64,000 nucleotides of DNA, taken from the NCBI RefSeq assembly GCF_016107525.1, contig NZ_JABASR010000001.1:124001-188000 (forward strand), given 5' to 3'. The translations under genes were made by a program, and so were the position numbers. The DNA is from Psychrobacter aquimaris (GTDB taxonomy: Bacteria; Pseudomonadota; Gammaproteobacteria; Pseudomonadales; Moraxellaceae). Below, piece by piece: positions 37,075-46,826 of the stretch. The notes under the pieces are model-generated. The model was given only the letters and a program-made list of their open reading frames with translations. It did not search any database and had not been told where the DNA came from. Position 1 is the first letter of the stretch. Every line of letters starts with the position of its first letter.

Positions 37075-37650
37075 TTAAACGTTTACACCATAAGAGGCTG
37101 CTAATGGTCCAAGACCGCCACTGAAGCCTTGACCAACGGCGCGGAATTTCCAGTCACCACTATGGCGATATAATTCACCAAAAATCATCGCAGTTTCGGT
37201 ACTACCGTCTTCTGATAAGTCATAACGTGCGATTTCAGAGTCGCCATTATCATTAACGATACGGATATAAGCGTCACCCACTTGACCAAAGTTTTGATTG
37301 CGACTTTGACCTTCATAAATAATCGCACAGATAGCGACTTTGCTGACGTCAGCTGGGATATTAGCAAGGTTGATTTTGATTTTTTCATCATCACCGTCGC
37401 CTTCGCCAGTACGGTTGTCGCCTGTGTGTTCAACCGCGCCATTGTCTGACTTTAAGTTGTTAAAGAAGATAAAGTCTTGATCATTACGTACTTTGCCTGC
37501 TTCATTGACCAAAAAGCCAATCGCATCTAAGTCAAACTCTTGACCGTCAGTGGCACGTGGATCCCAGCCAAGACCGACTGTAATATTGGTTAAACCCGGC
37601 GCTTCTTTTGATAAGTTTACGTTGCCGCCTTTTGTTAAGCTAATAGCCAT
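37075..37650 (-). CDS. terE: TerD-family protein, TerE-like
   Basis: A canonical 191-residue TerD-family protein. [17 protein letters not shown] opens the domain, [18 protein letters not shown] gives the first acidic strand, and [17 protein letters not shown] near residues 76-90 is the calcium-binding loop. [35 protein letters not shown] ends the domain and reads closer to TerE than to TerD of the enterobacterial operon; the split is by eye. The residue after DLDA is Ile where most have Ser. A clean AAAGGA precedes the ATG. It lies between the AIM24 gene and glsA, all on the same strand, but with gaps over 250 bases that suggest separate promoters. Confidence 0.87.
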   Translation of the reverse strand: MAISLTKGGNVNLSKEAPGLTNITVGLGWDPRATDGQEFDLDAIGFLVNEAGKVRNDQDFIFFNNLKSDNGAVEHTGDNRTGEGDGDDEKIKINLANIPADVSKVAICAIIYEGQSRNQNFGQVGDAYIRIVNDNGDSEIARYDLSEDGSTETAMIFGELYRHSGDWKFRAVGQGFSGGLGPLAASYGVNV

Positions 37651-37956
37651 ATAAATATCCTTTGGATTAATAATTGAGTGGATTGAATGATAAAAAAAAT
37701 AAACTAAAAATAGTGCAGTGGTCGATATATAAACGCAAACAATGAATAAATTTACTCGTATGCCACGCCCTGCATATCATTACGATTTACTATACTAAGC
37801 GTTTGCTTACTAAGCAAGGCGTATTTTGTGTGATTACGATATGATTACTAATAGGTATAATAACTCTGTATATCTGAGACTTTTTAACAAGTCTAACAAC
37901 ACTGGTTAAGATATTGTTATCAAAGACCAACTCTGTTACTAGTCAAAAAACAGCTT
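37651..37956. other. Intergenic region between terE and glsA
   Basis: AT-rich sequence of about 300 bases holding, presumably, the terE promoter. No gene, repeat or clear hairpin is visible. Confidence 0.45.
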
Positions 37957-38877
37957 TTAATTAGCAAACACTGACCAGCCTGTTTTTTGTACAAGCATCT
38001 CTAATGCTTTTAATCCAAGTTTGGAGTTTCCTACAGGATCAAGCCCTGGTGACCATACGGCAATTGATCCCTTACCTGGGGCTATCGTTAAAATACCGCC
38101 ACCAACTCCACTTTTACCAGGAAGACCGACACGATAGGCAAACTCACCAGAACCATCGTAATGACCGCACATCATCATTAATGAATTAATCCGTCGAGAT
38201 CGCTGTTCATTGATGACCCTCATCCCTGTGTGCTGATTAACACCATTAGATACTAAAAATAAACCTGCACGAGCCAATTGCTGGCAGTTCATCGCAATCG
38301 AGCACTGATGAAAATAAACACCCAGTACTTTATCGACATCGTGCTTTAAACGGCCAAAGGCTTTCATAAAGTGGGCTAATGCCGCGTTTCGGTCTTTGTG
38401 CTCCATTTCAGAGGCAGCCACTTTATGATCAAAACGGATTGAATCATCGTCTGCAATAAAATGAACAAACTGAAGAATCTCACCCAAGGTTTCTTTTGGC
38501 TCATGGCCCATCATAATCGCATCTACCACGGCAAGTGCACCAGCATTGATAAATGGATTACGCGGCCGACCAGATTCATGTTCTAGTATCGTGATTGAGT
38601 TGAAAGGATCACCGGATGGTTCACGACCAACGTGTGTCCAAAGCTCATTACCCAACTTGCCAAGGCCGATGGTTAAGGTAAATACCTTGGAGATACTTTG
38701 AATCGAAAACAAGGTGCTTGCATTACCTGCTGAATATACCTTTCCATCAGGTGTTGCTACTGCAATACCAAACTGGTTTGGATCTACATGGGCCAGTTGA
38801 GGAATATAATCCGCCACTTTGCCGCGATCGGTTTCACGTGCCATCTCTGCGGCAATATCATCAAGAATCTGTTGCAT
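37957..38877 (-). CDS. glsA: Glutaminase
   Basis: A serine-dependent beta-lactamase-like glutaminase converting glutamine to glutamate and ammonia. SIQSISKVF near residues 58-66 holds the Ser-x-x-Lys nucleophile pair; [17 protein letters not shown] near 102-118, [17 protein letters not shown] near 155-171 and [20 protein letters not shown] near 249-268 are the diagnostic substrate-binding segments. At 306 residues it has the bacterial family length. The gene interrupts the Ter island, between terE and the DUF475 gene on the same strand. Glutaminases serve nitrogen metabolism and glutamate-dependent acid resistance; a link to Ter functions is not known. The ribosome-binding site is weak. Confidence 0.95.
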   Translation of the reverse strand: MQQILDDIAAEMARETDRGKVADYIPQLAHVDPNQFGIAVATPDGKVYSAGNASTLFSIQSISKVFTLTIGLGKLGNELWTHVGREPSGDPFNSITILEHESGRPRNPFINAGALAVVDAIMMGHEPKETLGEILQFVHFIADDDSIRFDHKVAASEMEHKDRNAALAHFMKAFGRLKHDVDKVLGVYFHQCSIAMNCQQLARAGLFLVSNGVNQHTGMRVINEQRSRRINSLMMMCGHYDGSGEFAYRVGLPGKSGVGGGILTIAPGKGSIAVWSPGLDPVGNSKLGLKALEMLVQKTGWSVFAN

Positions 38878-39038
38878 ATGAGTTATATAGCCGTATTTCT
38901 ATGATTGTATGAAAAAGGATGATTTTAACTGAATAAAAGTCAATAATGACGGAAAAATTGTATTTTGCTTATGTGAGGGGTGGTTATGTACCTATCTCAG
39001 CGCTTTAATAGGTAATCGAAGATGGAGTAGCACAGCGT

Positions 39039-39074
39039 AAAAAAGCAGATCACACCTGATGATATGATCTGCTT
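39039..39074 (-). terminator. Terminator of the DUF475 gene
   Basis: AAGCAGATC and GATCTGCTT form a stem with a loop of about 14 bases, followed on the minus strand by TTTTTT, just past the DUF475 stop codon. Confidence 0.75.
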
Positions 39075-39105
39075 GAATACATTAGATACGATGCTGATAA
39101 TGAGC

Positions 39106-40173
39106 TTAGTTCAGACGTGCTGCTTCAGCCTTGCGATAATTGAGTGACGCAACAAACGCCCAACCAATAAACGCAATACCAATGAGACCAGTGATGAGCT
39201 CTGGCACATGGAACTTCACTGATAACAGCATGATAATGGCTAATGCACCGATGGCATAATGTGCGCCATGCTCAAGATAGACAAACTCATCAAGTGTGCC
39301 TTTGTCGACTAAGAAAATAGTCATCGAACGTACAAACATCGCACCAATAGCAAGACCTAGCATGATTACAATGACGTCATTGGTAATTGCAAATGCGCCA
39401 ATTACACCATCAAAACTGAATGAGGCATCAAGGACTTCTAAGTATAAGAAACCGATAATACCACCCTTCATAATCGCGCTGGTCGCCGCAGCGCCAGAGC
39501 CATTTTCCTCGTTTTCTAAATCTTCTTCAAGGTCACCCTCAAGCATGCCAGAAACGACCTGTACGCCAAGGTATACCAATATACCCCAAACGCCCGCAAT
39601 CAAGACCGCTGAAGATTGCTCAGCATTCGCCCATGATACGGCAACCATCAAGACAATAAGCGCAACGAAGACGCTCATGGCATCGACTTTGCCTAGCTTC
39701 GCTAAGCGGCTTTCTAACCAATTGAACCAGTGTACTTCTTTTTCATCAAAAATGAAGTTCAAGAACACCAATAATAAGAAAATACCACCAAAAGCTGAGA
39801 TTTCAGCATGGTGTGCCATTAGTCTGGCTGAATATTCTTCTGGTTGATATAAGGCCAAATTGATGACTTCCATCATACCAAGGTCAGCGGTGACCGCGAC
39901 GATGACAATAGGAAATACCAAGCGCATACCAAATACAGCAATTAAAATACCAACGGTTAAAAATATCTTTTTCCAAAATTCGTCCCAGCCCTTAAGAACT
40001 GAGGCGTTGACCACCGCATTATCAAACGATAATGAAATCTCCATGACGGCCAAAATAGCAGTAATTGAGAGGGTAGTTATCAAGCCACCCATACCACCAT
40101 GTGAATATCCCCACCACGCCGCTACCGCTAAGGCAATGACTGTGAAAATAAAGTCTAAATAAAAATGTCTCAT
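39106..40173 (-). CDS. DUF475 (TerC-like) integral membrane protein
   Basis: A polytopic inner-membrane protein of the DUF475 family, related to TerC. The signature acidic membrane motif EISLSFDNAVVNA lies near residues 46-58, and a second copy, VLDASFSFDGVIGAF, in the second half: the twin pattern shared with TerC and manganese exporters. About eight to nine helices are visible. The middle loop (about 205-228) is acidic, with LEEDLENEENGSG. TerC relatives move manganese or calcium out of the cytoplasm; here it may link metal flux to the TerD proteins encoded on both sides. The ATG at 40173 has AGGA six bases upstream. 355 residues. Confidence 0.87.
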   Translation of the reverse strand: MRHFYLDFIFTVIALAVAAWWGYSHGGMGGLITTLSITAILAVMEISLSFDNAVVNASVLKGWDEFWKKIFLTVGILIAVFGMRLVFPIVIVAVTADLGMMEVINLALYQPEEYSARLMAHHAEISAFGGIFLLLVFLNFIFDEKEVHWFNWLESRLAKLGKVDAMSVFVALIVLMVAVSWANAEQSSAVLIAGVWGILVYLGVQVVSGMLEGDLEEDLENEENGSGAAATSAIMKGGIIGFLYLEVLDASFSFDGVIGAFAITNDVIVIMLGLAIGAMFVRSMTIFLVDKGTLDEFVYLEHGAHYAIGALAIIMLLSVKFHVPELITGLIGIAFIGWAFVASLNYRKAEAARLN

Positions 40174-40447
40174 GACACATCCTGTCTGGTTGCATAAAGC
40201 TAAGGTTGGTCTACTATAGACACAAACCACAAAAAAAGCGGTTATTGCTAACCACTTTTTTGCATAATTCTAAACGAAACATAAAGCATTACCAGTCATT
40301 TAGCTATGAATAATTGTGACTATTTTGCAACCATATTTTACAACCAGCATCGTCGCCAATGGTGAATATAAAACGAGGGCTAATACCTACTTTATGTTTT
40401 GAGTGTGATTGTCATATAGAGGCCTAAGTACTGAACAAGATAGCGAT

Positions 40448-41023
40448 TTAGATATCGACGCCATATTGTTGACACATGGCTTGTAAGCCGCCTGAGTAGC
40501 CTTGACCAACGGCACGGAATTTCCACTCACCGTTATGACGATAGACTTCGCCAAATACCATTGCTGTTTCGACAGAGTAATCTTCTGCTAAGTCAAAACG
40601 TACGACTTCAGTGCCTGTCTCTTCATTAACGACACGAATAAAAGCATTGGCAACTTGACCAAAGTTTTGACTACGCGCAGCCGCATCATGAATGGTGACA
40701 GTGACGACAATTTTATCCACATCAGCAGGTACTTGAGTCAGGTTTACTTTGATGACTTCATCATCGCCATCACCTTCGCCAGTACGGTTATCGCCAGTGT
40801 GCTCCACCGCGCCATTATCAGACTTAAGCTGGTTGTAGAAAATAAAGTCATGGTCGCCGCGTACTTTACCTGCCGTATTCAGTAAAAATACGCTGGCATC
40901 AAGATCAAACTCAGCGCCAGAAGTCGCGCGCTCATCCCAGCCAAGTCCAATAAGCAACTTGGTTAAATTTGGGTCAGTCTTGGTTAGCGATAAGTTACCG
41001 CCTTTATTCAGTGATAAAGCCAT
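40448..41023 (-). CDS. terD: TerD-family protein, TerD-like
   Basis: A canonical 191-residue TerD-family protein. [38 protein letters not shown], and the calcium loop [17 protein letters not shown] near residues 76-90 are all intact. The end, [35 protein letters not shown], matches the enterobacterial TerD ending more than TerE's. AAGGA precedes the ATG. It is the rightmost gene of the Ter island and probably begins the leftward ter transcription unit; the following DUF475 gene is 274 bases further on. It resembles terE at 37.1 kb, and the pair is probably an old duplication. Confidence 0.9.
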   Translation of the reverse strand: MALSLNKGGNLSLTKTDPNLTKLLIGLGWDERATSGAEFDLDASVFLLNTAGKVRGDHDFIFYNQLKSDNGAVEHTGDNRTGEGDGDDEVIKVNLTQVPADVDKIVVTVTIHDAAARSQNFGQVANAFIRVVNEETGTEVVRFDLAEDYSVETAMVFGEVYRHNGEWKFRAVGQGYSGGLQAMCQQYGVDI

Positions 41024-41184
41024 GAGATTGTCCTTGTTATTAGAGTAGGGAAAGGGGCAATATTAAAACAATAGCAATGTAAGCTATCAAATACAGACTA
41101 GCAAAAACGATAGTGGGATTAAGATTAACAAAAAACCATCGCCGAAAAACTATTGTCTAATAACGCTCTATCATAACAACAAAA

Positions 41185-41214
41185 AATGACCCAATCAAAG
41201 CTGATTGGGTCATT
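41185..41214 (-). terminator. Terminator of rlmKL
   Basis: AATGACCCAATCA with TGATTGGGTCATT and a four-base loop; on the minus strand TTTTTT follows. It lies about 80 bases past the rlmKL stop codon. Confidence 0.85.
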
Positions 41215-41295
41215 GTTATGTGTACGACAAGAATGACGGTAAAAGATAAGGTTTAAACGCTGTTGTTAACCTTGATATTCACCTATTCATCTGAA

Positions 41296-43602
41296 TTATA
41301 GGCTTTGACGATGACGAATCTCAAAGCTCTGATGAATCGGCTTTTTAATATCAAAATCAAAACCAATGGTTTTTTGCGTGATATCGACAATATCATAACG
41401 CTCGGTTAACTGCTCATCGAGCTCAAAGCGGGTAAAGTTATTTGAAAAATACAAGATCCCGTCAGAGGTCAAGCGGTTCATCGCACGATTAATGAGGGCA
41501 GAGTGGTCGCGCTGCACATCAAATGTACCTTGGAACTTTTTCGAATTCGAAAAGGTCGGTGGATCGATAAAGATGACATCAAATTGTTCAGTATTGTCTT
41601 TAATCCACTCAAAGATATCGGCTGCGACGAATTGATATTTATTGCGGCTAACGTCCAGACCATTTAATACAAAGTTTTGCTTACCCCAGTCTAGATAGTT
41701 CTGTGACAAATCAACGCTGGTGACTTTTTTCGCGCCCGCCAATGCCGCGTGAACACTCGCCGTACACGTATAAGCAAATAAGTTCAATACGGCTTTACCG
41801 CGACTGTTGTCTTTAATACGCGCACGCATATTACGGTGGTCAATGAACAAACCAGTATCTAAATAATCCGTAAAGTTGACGTAGAAATAAGCACCATCTT
41901 CACGTGCAACATGGAATTTACCACGCTTTTCTGTGGTGTTCTGTTTGCTATATTGGTCATTACCAGACTGGCGTGCACGGGTCTTAATGAATATTTGTTC
42001 ACGGTTAATACCAAAAACTTCACGAATACCCATTAATGCCAAGTTGAAGCGTTTTTTAGCAGTCTCAGGTGGAATGGTTTTTGGTGGCGCATATTCTTGC
42101 ACGTGCACATAGTCGCCATATAAATCGACGGCGACTTTGAAGTCGGGCAAGTCAGCATTGTAAACGCGCAAATTACTAACCTTATCTTTTTTAGCCAACT
42201 TCTTCAGCTTGGACAGGTTTTTTTGCAAACGGTTAATAAAATCTTGACCATCTTCTACTTCAATTTCACGTTTTTCAAAGCGACTAACGAGATTGCCCGT
42301 TTGTCCAGAAATCAACGTACCATAGCGGAAATAAACCGTGATAGCACCATTATGACAGCGTAAGGTTTTTGGTTCTTTAATAGGTAAGATATCAACTTGT
42401 TCAACATTAGATGCCAATATGCCAAGCATCGGATCAATACCGCTACCGGCAAAGCTGTCTTGCAAAATAAGCCCAATCGCCTGATATAACGGCTTAATCA
42501 TCTCTTCGTCACCCAAACGCTCACCATAAGGTGGGTTGGTGATGATTAAAGGATTACTTAAGCGACCGTCATCGACCAATGGCTTCAAAATAGTGCTCAG
42601 CTGGTCAAGCGCACGCGTCTCAAGGTCAAGTAGTGGTAGTAAATCTTGCAAACCTGCGGCAATCAGGTTTTTCTCTGTTGCTAAAATTGCGCCGCTATCA
42701 GCATCAAAACCCAAAATTAGTGGTAACGTATCTGGTTGCTCATTAGCAATTGCTAAGGCTTCGCGGAAACGTGTCTGGGCATCATCGATCATCTGTTGCC
42801 ATAATGCATCGTCATGATGCTGCCACTGGTAAAAACCAAATTGATTGGCGGCCTTATCGATACCCACAGCATAATCGCAATGCATGAGTAGTGCTTCAAT
42901 GATAAAGGTGCCAGAACCACACATTGGGTCGACTAAAGCATTATAAAAAGGTGCATTGCCTGCTTCGTTTTTCTTGTGCCAGCCTGCGCTATACAGTAGA
43001 GCAGCTGCCAAGTTTTCTTTGAGTGGCGCTTCAGTCATCGCCACACGATAACCACGGCGATGCAAACTGGTGCCTGATAAATCTAAATACAGCTCAGCTT
43101 GCTTATCATTCACGGTTGCAAATATAGAAAAGTCTGGGTTTTTACTATCGACGTTAGGACGGCTGTCATAAACTTCATTGAACGTATCTGCAATCGCATC
43201 TTTGATACGTAGCATCGCAAACTGTTGACTGACGGCCACACGCTTGTCGACCGACAGACGAATGGCAAAGGTTTGCTCCAAACTAAACTGCTCAATCCAA
43301 TTGACCGATTTTGCCAAGCCATAAAGTTGTTCAGCCACATCATATTCGGCATTGATATTTTTACGTTTAATGAGCATTAATACCCGCGAGGCGACACGTG
43401 ACCACAAACAAATACTATATAAGTCACGCAAAGTACCAGTCACCGCCAGACGGCCTGTACTTTTGATTTCGCTTGCAATACCAAAACTTGTCAGCTCAGT
43501 CTGTAGTGGTGCCTCAAGCCCATCGGCACAGGTAATAATAAGGTCAAGCGACAAATCTGGTGAAGCTGCTGTTAGAGATGCGGGCGCGGTTGTTTCGGTC
43601 AT
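41296..43602 (-). CDS. rlmL: Bifunctional 23S rRNA methyltransferase RlmKL
   Basis: A fused pair of rRNA methyltransferases that modify 23S rRNA at G2445 (N2, RlmL half) and G2069 (N7, RlmK half). The N-terminus holds a THUMP RNA-binding domain (about residues 50-160). The RlmL half has DPMCGSGTFIIEA near 223 and the catalytic TNPPYGERL near 354. The RlmK half starts near 440 and has VLNLFAYTCTASVHAA near 600 and FIDPPTFSNSKKF near 680. At 768 residues it is a little longer than the E. coli protein. The gene stands alone with its own terminator. Cytoplasmic, acting on assembling large subunits. Confidence 0.96.
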   Translation of the reverse strand: MTETTAPASLTAASPDLSLDLIITCADGLEAPLQTELTSFGIASEIKSTGRLAVTGTLRDLYSICLWSRVASRVLMLIKRKNINAEYDVAEQLYGLAKSVNWIEQFSLEQTFAIRLSVDKRVAVSQQFAMLRIKDAIADTFNEVYDSRPNVDSKNPDFSIFATVNDKQAELYLDLSGTSLHRRGYRVAMTEAPLKENLAAALLYSAGWHKKNEAGNAPFYNALVDPMCGSGTFIIEALLMHCDYAVGIDKAANQFGFYQWQHHDDALWQQMIDDAQTRFREALAIANEQPDTLPLILGFDADSGAILATEKNLIAAGLQDLLPLLDLETRALDQLSTILKPLVDDGRLSNPLIITNPPYGERLGDEEMIKPLYQAIGLILQDSFAGSGIDPMLGILASNVEQVDILPIKEPKTLRCHNGAITVYFRYGTLISGQTGNLVSRFEKREIEVEDGQDFINRLQKNLSKLKKLAKKDKVSNLRVYNADLPDFKVAVDLYGDYVHVQEYAPPKTIPPETAKKRFNLALMGIREVFGINREQIFIKTRARQSGNDQYSKQNTTEKRGKFHVAREDGAYFYVNFTDYLDTGLFIDHRNMRARIKDNSRGKAVLNLFAYTCTASVHAALAGAKKVTSVDLSQNYLDWGKQNFVLNGLDVSRNKYQFVAADIFEWIKDNTEQFDVIFIDPPTFSNSKKFQGTFDVQRDHSALINRAMNRLTSDGILYFSNNFTRFELDEQLTERYDIVDITQKTIGFDFDIKKPIHQSFEIRHRQSL

Positions 43603-43832
43603 ACGGATACCTGTGGGCTAAATTGATAAGTAATGCACATCATAAAATAAGATGTTTAACCGCCAATTTTACCATAATTCAGCGCAGGATGGTTTAAAGT
43701 GGTGGTGTTTATCAAAGAGAGATTCAGCAACGCTACCTTTCATAAAACCATACTTACCATATTGATGATGAAAACCTTAAGCCTAAAAAATTGTGGAATT
43801 AATTGCCCAAGGCATAAAATAATACAATGACG

Positions 43833-45032
43833 TTATTTATCCGCTTTGGTCAGTGGCGGTACTTCTGATACGATCTGCGTTGTAGTTGCAAAGGGTTTAG
43901 TGGCGATAGGATAATCCACATCCTTTGGCATAAGCAGACGCATATGAGGGTAAGGGGTAGAAATATTAGCGGCATCAAAGGCACGCTTGATATCTTCTTT
44001 TAGACCTTCTTTGATTTTGGGCATGCGCGCGACAGCGGCAGGCTTGACCCAAAAACGCACAATAAAGAACACCCCGTATTCACCAATTTCATCCACGGTG
44101 GCCGAGGTTTCAGGACGGCTGAGTACCACATCGGTATCAGTAAGCACCTGCAAAATTTCCTTGCGAGCAGTGTCGATATCATCTTCAAAAGCGATACGCA
44201 CACGAATATCGAAACGTATGAAGTTTTTGGAGGTTAAATTGGTCACTTCAGAGGAGGCAACGTTAGAGTTGGGAATAATGACGGTGATGTTGTCTCGAGT
44301 CAAAATATGGGTGGTACGTAACGCGATAAGGACGACGCGACCCTCATTGTCATTGATATGAATCCAGTCGCCAACCTGAAAAGATTGTTCGAGCAAAATG
44401 GTAATACCCGCAATGAAGTTGGCAAGCGTTGATTGGGCCGCAAAACCGACTGCCAAGCCCACAATCCCTAAACCCGCGACCAATGAGACGATATCAAAAC
44501 CAAATTGCGCCATGACGCTGGCAAGCCCGAGTACCAATAGCAGCACTGACAAGATGTTTTGAAGCAGCTGCTCTATGGAGGCGTTGAGACCATAATGCTG
44601 CAGCACTCTGTGAATAATCTGTCCAGATGACGCCCATAGTACATAATAAATTCCCGCCCATGTACTGGCCTTTGCAGTAGCCTTGATAGTCTCTGGCTCA
44701 AAGTAAATTTGGCTCATAATGGCAATCAAGCTGGCAACTATCCAGATATAACGCAAGACTGAACGGACAATCTTAGTACGCCGCTCATTCAGGCGAATTT
44801 TTGTTCTACTTTGCTTAAGGATATAGATAGCGAGCCAATAAAAAAATCCCAACACCGCCAGCAGTATTAGGATTTTTATGGCAGTACTAGCGAGCTCTAC
44901 CGCTTGAGACGACCAATCAAGTGATTCTTCATCTACAGAGCCGCCAAGCGCAAGGTAGAGGCTAGTATGTAGGTCACGAACGATCTCTTTAAAAAAATCA
45001 GTAATACTAGCGATTGGCATTTTTTGGTCCAT
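43833..45032 (-). CDS. MscS-family mechanosensitive channel
   Basis: An inner-membrane small-conductance mechanosensitive channel homologue. Helices lie near residues 45-70, 90-115, 120-140 and 155-180; the pore-lining third helix is visible as LVAGLGIVGLAVGFAAQSTLANF with the alternating Gly/Ala of the family. The beta domain follows (VGDWIHINDNEGRVVLIALRTT, then NSNVASSEVTN), then the mixed cytoplasmic domain to a charged C-terminus. Channels of this kind release solutes on hypo-osmotic shock. The longest frame begins at a GTG at 45077; ATG codons at 45032 and 45020 are alternatives and no start has a clear ribosome-binding site. I give the first ATG (399 residues). Confidence 0.87.
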   Translation of the reverse strand: MDQKMPIASITDFFKEIVRDLHTSLYLALGGSVDEESLDWSSQAVELASTAIKILILLAVLGFFYWLAIYILKQSRTKIRLNERRTKIVRSVLRYIWIVASLIAIMSQIYFEPETIKATAKASTWAGIYYVLWASSGQIIHRVLQHYGLNASIEQLLQNILSVLLLVLGLASVMAQFGFDIVSLVAGLGIVGLAVGFAAQSTLANFIAGITILLEQSFQVGDWIHINDNEGRVVLIALRTTHILTRDNITVIIPNSNVASSEVTNLTSKNFIRFDIRVRIAFEDDIDTARKEILQVLTDTDVVLSRPETSATVDEIGEYGVFFIVRFWVKPAAVARMPKIKEGLKEDIKRAFDAANISTPYPHMRLLMPKDVDYPIATKPFATTTQIVSEVPPLTKADK

Positions 45033-45152
45033 GCAGAGTTTTTTAACGTACTTCAAGTGGTCAGTGCTATCAAACACAATATGAGTGGTGATTGATACTA
45101 AACATCCTTGCTTTGAAAGTGAAGCGTCTTGAAAGTGTAGCTTAGCTAATGC

Positions 45153-46649
45153 TTAAAAGCTATCTTCCTGTGTGTCTTGGTATTGATAAGGTATTGCCAT
45201 TTTATGTTGAACATCGCGTAACGCGGTACGTAAGCCCTCTAATATCGTAGGATGATAAAAAGGCGTATCGAGCATGGCCTTAATACTTAAATCATTGGTA
45301 ATCGCTGTTGCTAAAATATGCCCGATATATTCGGCATCGGGCCCGACCATACTTGCGCCTAAGATTCTATCGGTTTTCTTACAGCCATAAATATGTAGCA
45401 GTCCACAGTTGACACCCATCACGCGACTGCGCCCTTGATTGTCAAAGCTGACACTACCGATGACATACTCTAAGCTTGTATCCTGTTGAATGTCTGGTAG
45501 AGACATACCGACGTTAACGATTTGCGGTGAGCAAAACACAATCGAGAAGGGCGTGGCGGGCGGGCGAATATGAGCGGCATCTTCATTCTCGCAGACCATA
45601 CTTCCAGCGCTATAGCCTTCATCACTGGCCACATGTAATAGTGGGAGATTGGCGTTGGCATCACCAACGATATAGATATCTAAATTACCAATCTGACCTG
45701 TTTTTTGATTCAAGTGCCTTGGGCGATCTTTGTCGTCAAGCTCAACGCCTAAATGTTCAACTCCCAGCGGTTTGATATTATTGCGACGACCAGTCGCAAC
45801 CAGTACATACTCACCTTGCCATTGCTGCAACTCTCCAGCACTGTCTTCATAATCAATGAACGCGGCTGAATGGTCATTATCCGTGGCTGTTTGCACGCCG
45901 ACATCACTGATTTTGCTACCCAAATGCATGGTCAATTCGCGGCTTAAGCAATCGATAGCTTTGTTATTGATATCATCGTCTTTGAGACCAGCAATGCGTT
46001 TGACACGATTGAACAAAGTCACTTCTACGCCTAAGCGTTTAAAGGCTTGCGCAAGCTCTAGTCCGATAGCACCTGTACCGATGACGGCCATTGTTTTTGG
46101 CAAGTTTGTGAGCTCAAAGACCGTATCAGAGGTGAGCATGGCGTCACCAAGCTTATCTGCCCAGCCATCTGGAATAAATGGTGAGCTGCCCGTGGCGATA
46201 ATGATTTTGTCGGCATCAATTAGTTCATCATTGACTTCAATTAATCCTTGGTCATTGATATGAGCGCGTCCTGATATTTTTTTGTGATCAGGCCAACTAT
46301 CTACTTGTGCTTTGATGTAGCTAGCAAAATGCGCACGCTCGTCCCGGACGCGCTGCATGACTTGCTTGCCATCTATCTGGACGGTGGCATGGACGCCAAA
46401 TTCAGCAGAGTGATTGGCTTCATACGCGCGATCAGCGGCGGCAATCAACAGTTTGCTTGGCATACAGCCGACAGCGATACAGGTGGTCGTCCAGAATCCG
46501 TCATTAATAATAACGACATTATCATGGGTTTTACTGGCTTGACGAAAGGCATTTTGCCCAGCAGTACCTGCACCGATAATGGCGACAGATACTTTGCGAG
46601 TAACTTTGGACGCTGTGTCATCCGCTGCAGTGTCGTATTGTTTATTCAT
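45153..46649 (-). CDS. Dihydrolipoamide dehydrogenase-like flavoprotein
   Basis: A class I pyridine nucleotide-disulfide oxidoreductase. VAIIGAGTAGQNA near residue 22 is the FAD Rossmann motif; the redox disulfide is C57-x4-C62 in TTTCIAVGCMPSKLL; AVIGTGAIGLELAQAFKRLG near 180 binds NAD(P)H; DIYIVGDANANLPLLHVA near 310 is the second FAD motif; and FYHPTILEGLRTAL gives the C-terminal His/Glu dyad. The redox-site wording, with Ile-Ala-Val between the cysteines and no preceding Gly-Gly, differs from housekeeping Lpd, and no 2-oxoacid dehydrogenase genes are near. It may serve another disulfide or quinone substrate. GAGAAG precedes the ATG. 498 residues. Confidence 0.87.
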   Translation of the reverse strand: MNKQYDTAADDTASKVTRKVSVAIIGAGTAGQNAFRQASKTHDNVVIINDGFWTTTCIAVGCMPSKLLIAAADRAYEANHSAEFGVHATVQIDGKQVMQRVRDERAHFASYIKAQVDSWPDHKKISGRAHINDQGLIEVNDELIDADKIIIATGSSPFIPDGWADKLGDAMLTSDTVFELTNLPKTMAVIGTGAIGLELAQAFKRLGVEVTLFNRVKRIAGLKDDDINNKAIDCLSRELTMHLGSKISDVGVQTATDNDHSAAFIDYEDSAGELQQWQGEYVLVATGRRNNIKPLGVEHLGVELDDKDRPRHLNQKTGQIGNLDIYIVGDANANLPLLHVASDEGYSAGSMVCENEDAAHIRPPATPFSIVFCSPQIVNVGMSLPDIQQDTSLEYVIGSVSFDNQGRSRVMGVNCGLLHIYGCKKTDRILGASMVGPDAEYIGHILATAITNDLSIKAMLDTPFYHPTILEGLRTALRDVQHKMAIPYQYQDTQEDSF

Positions 46650-46826
46650 ATGCTTCTCAAGTTATACGGCATTTAGTATTAAGGACTATTTTTAAGATAG
46701 TTTTTTTAAAATTGCTCTAAAAGACAATCATTCAAAAACGACTTTCAGCCTCTGATATCCAGTATTTATCGTAAGGATTAGCAGAATCAATTTTAAGATG
46801 CTTGTTATGATTCTTGGCTTTATTGG

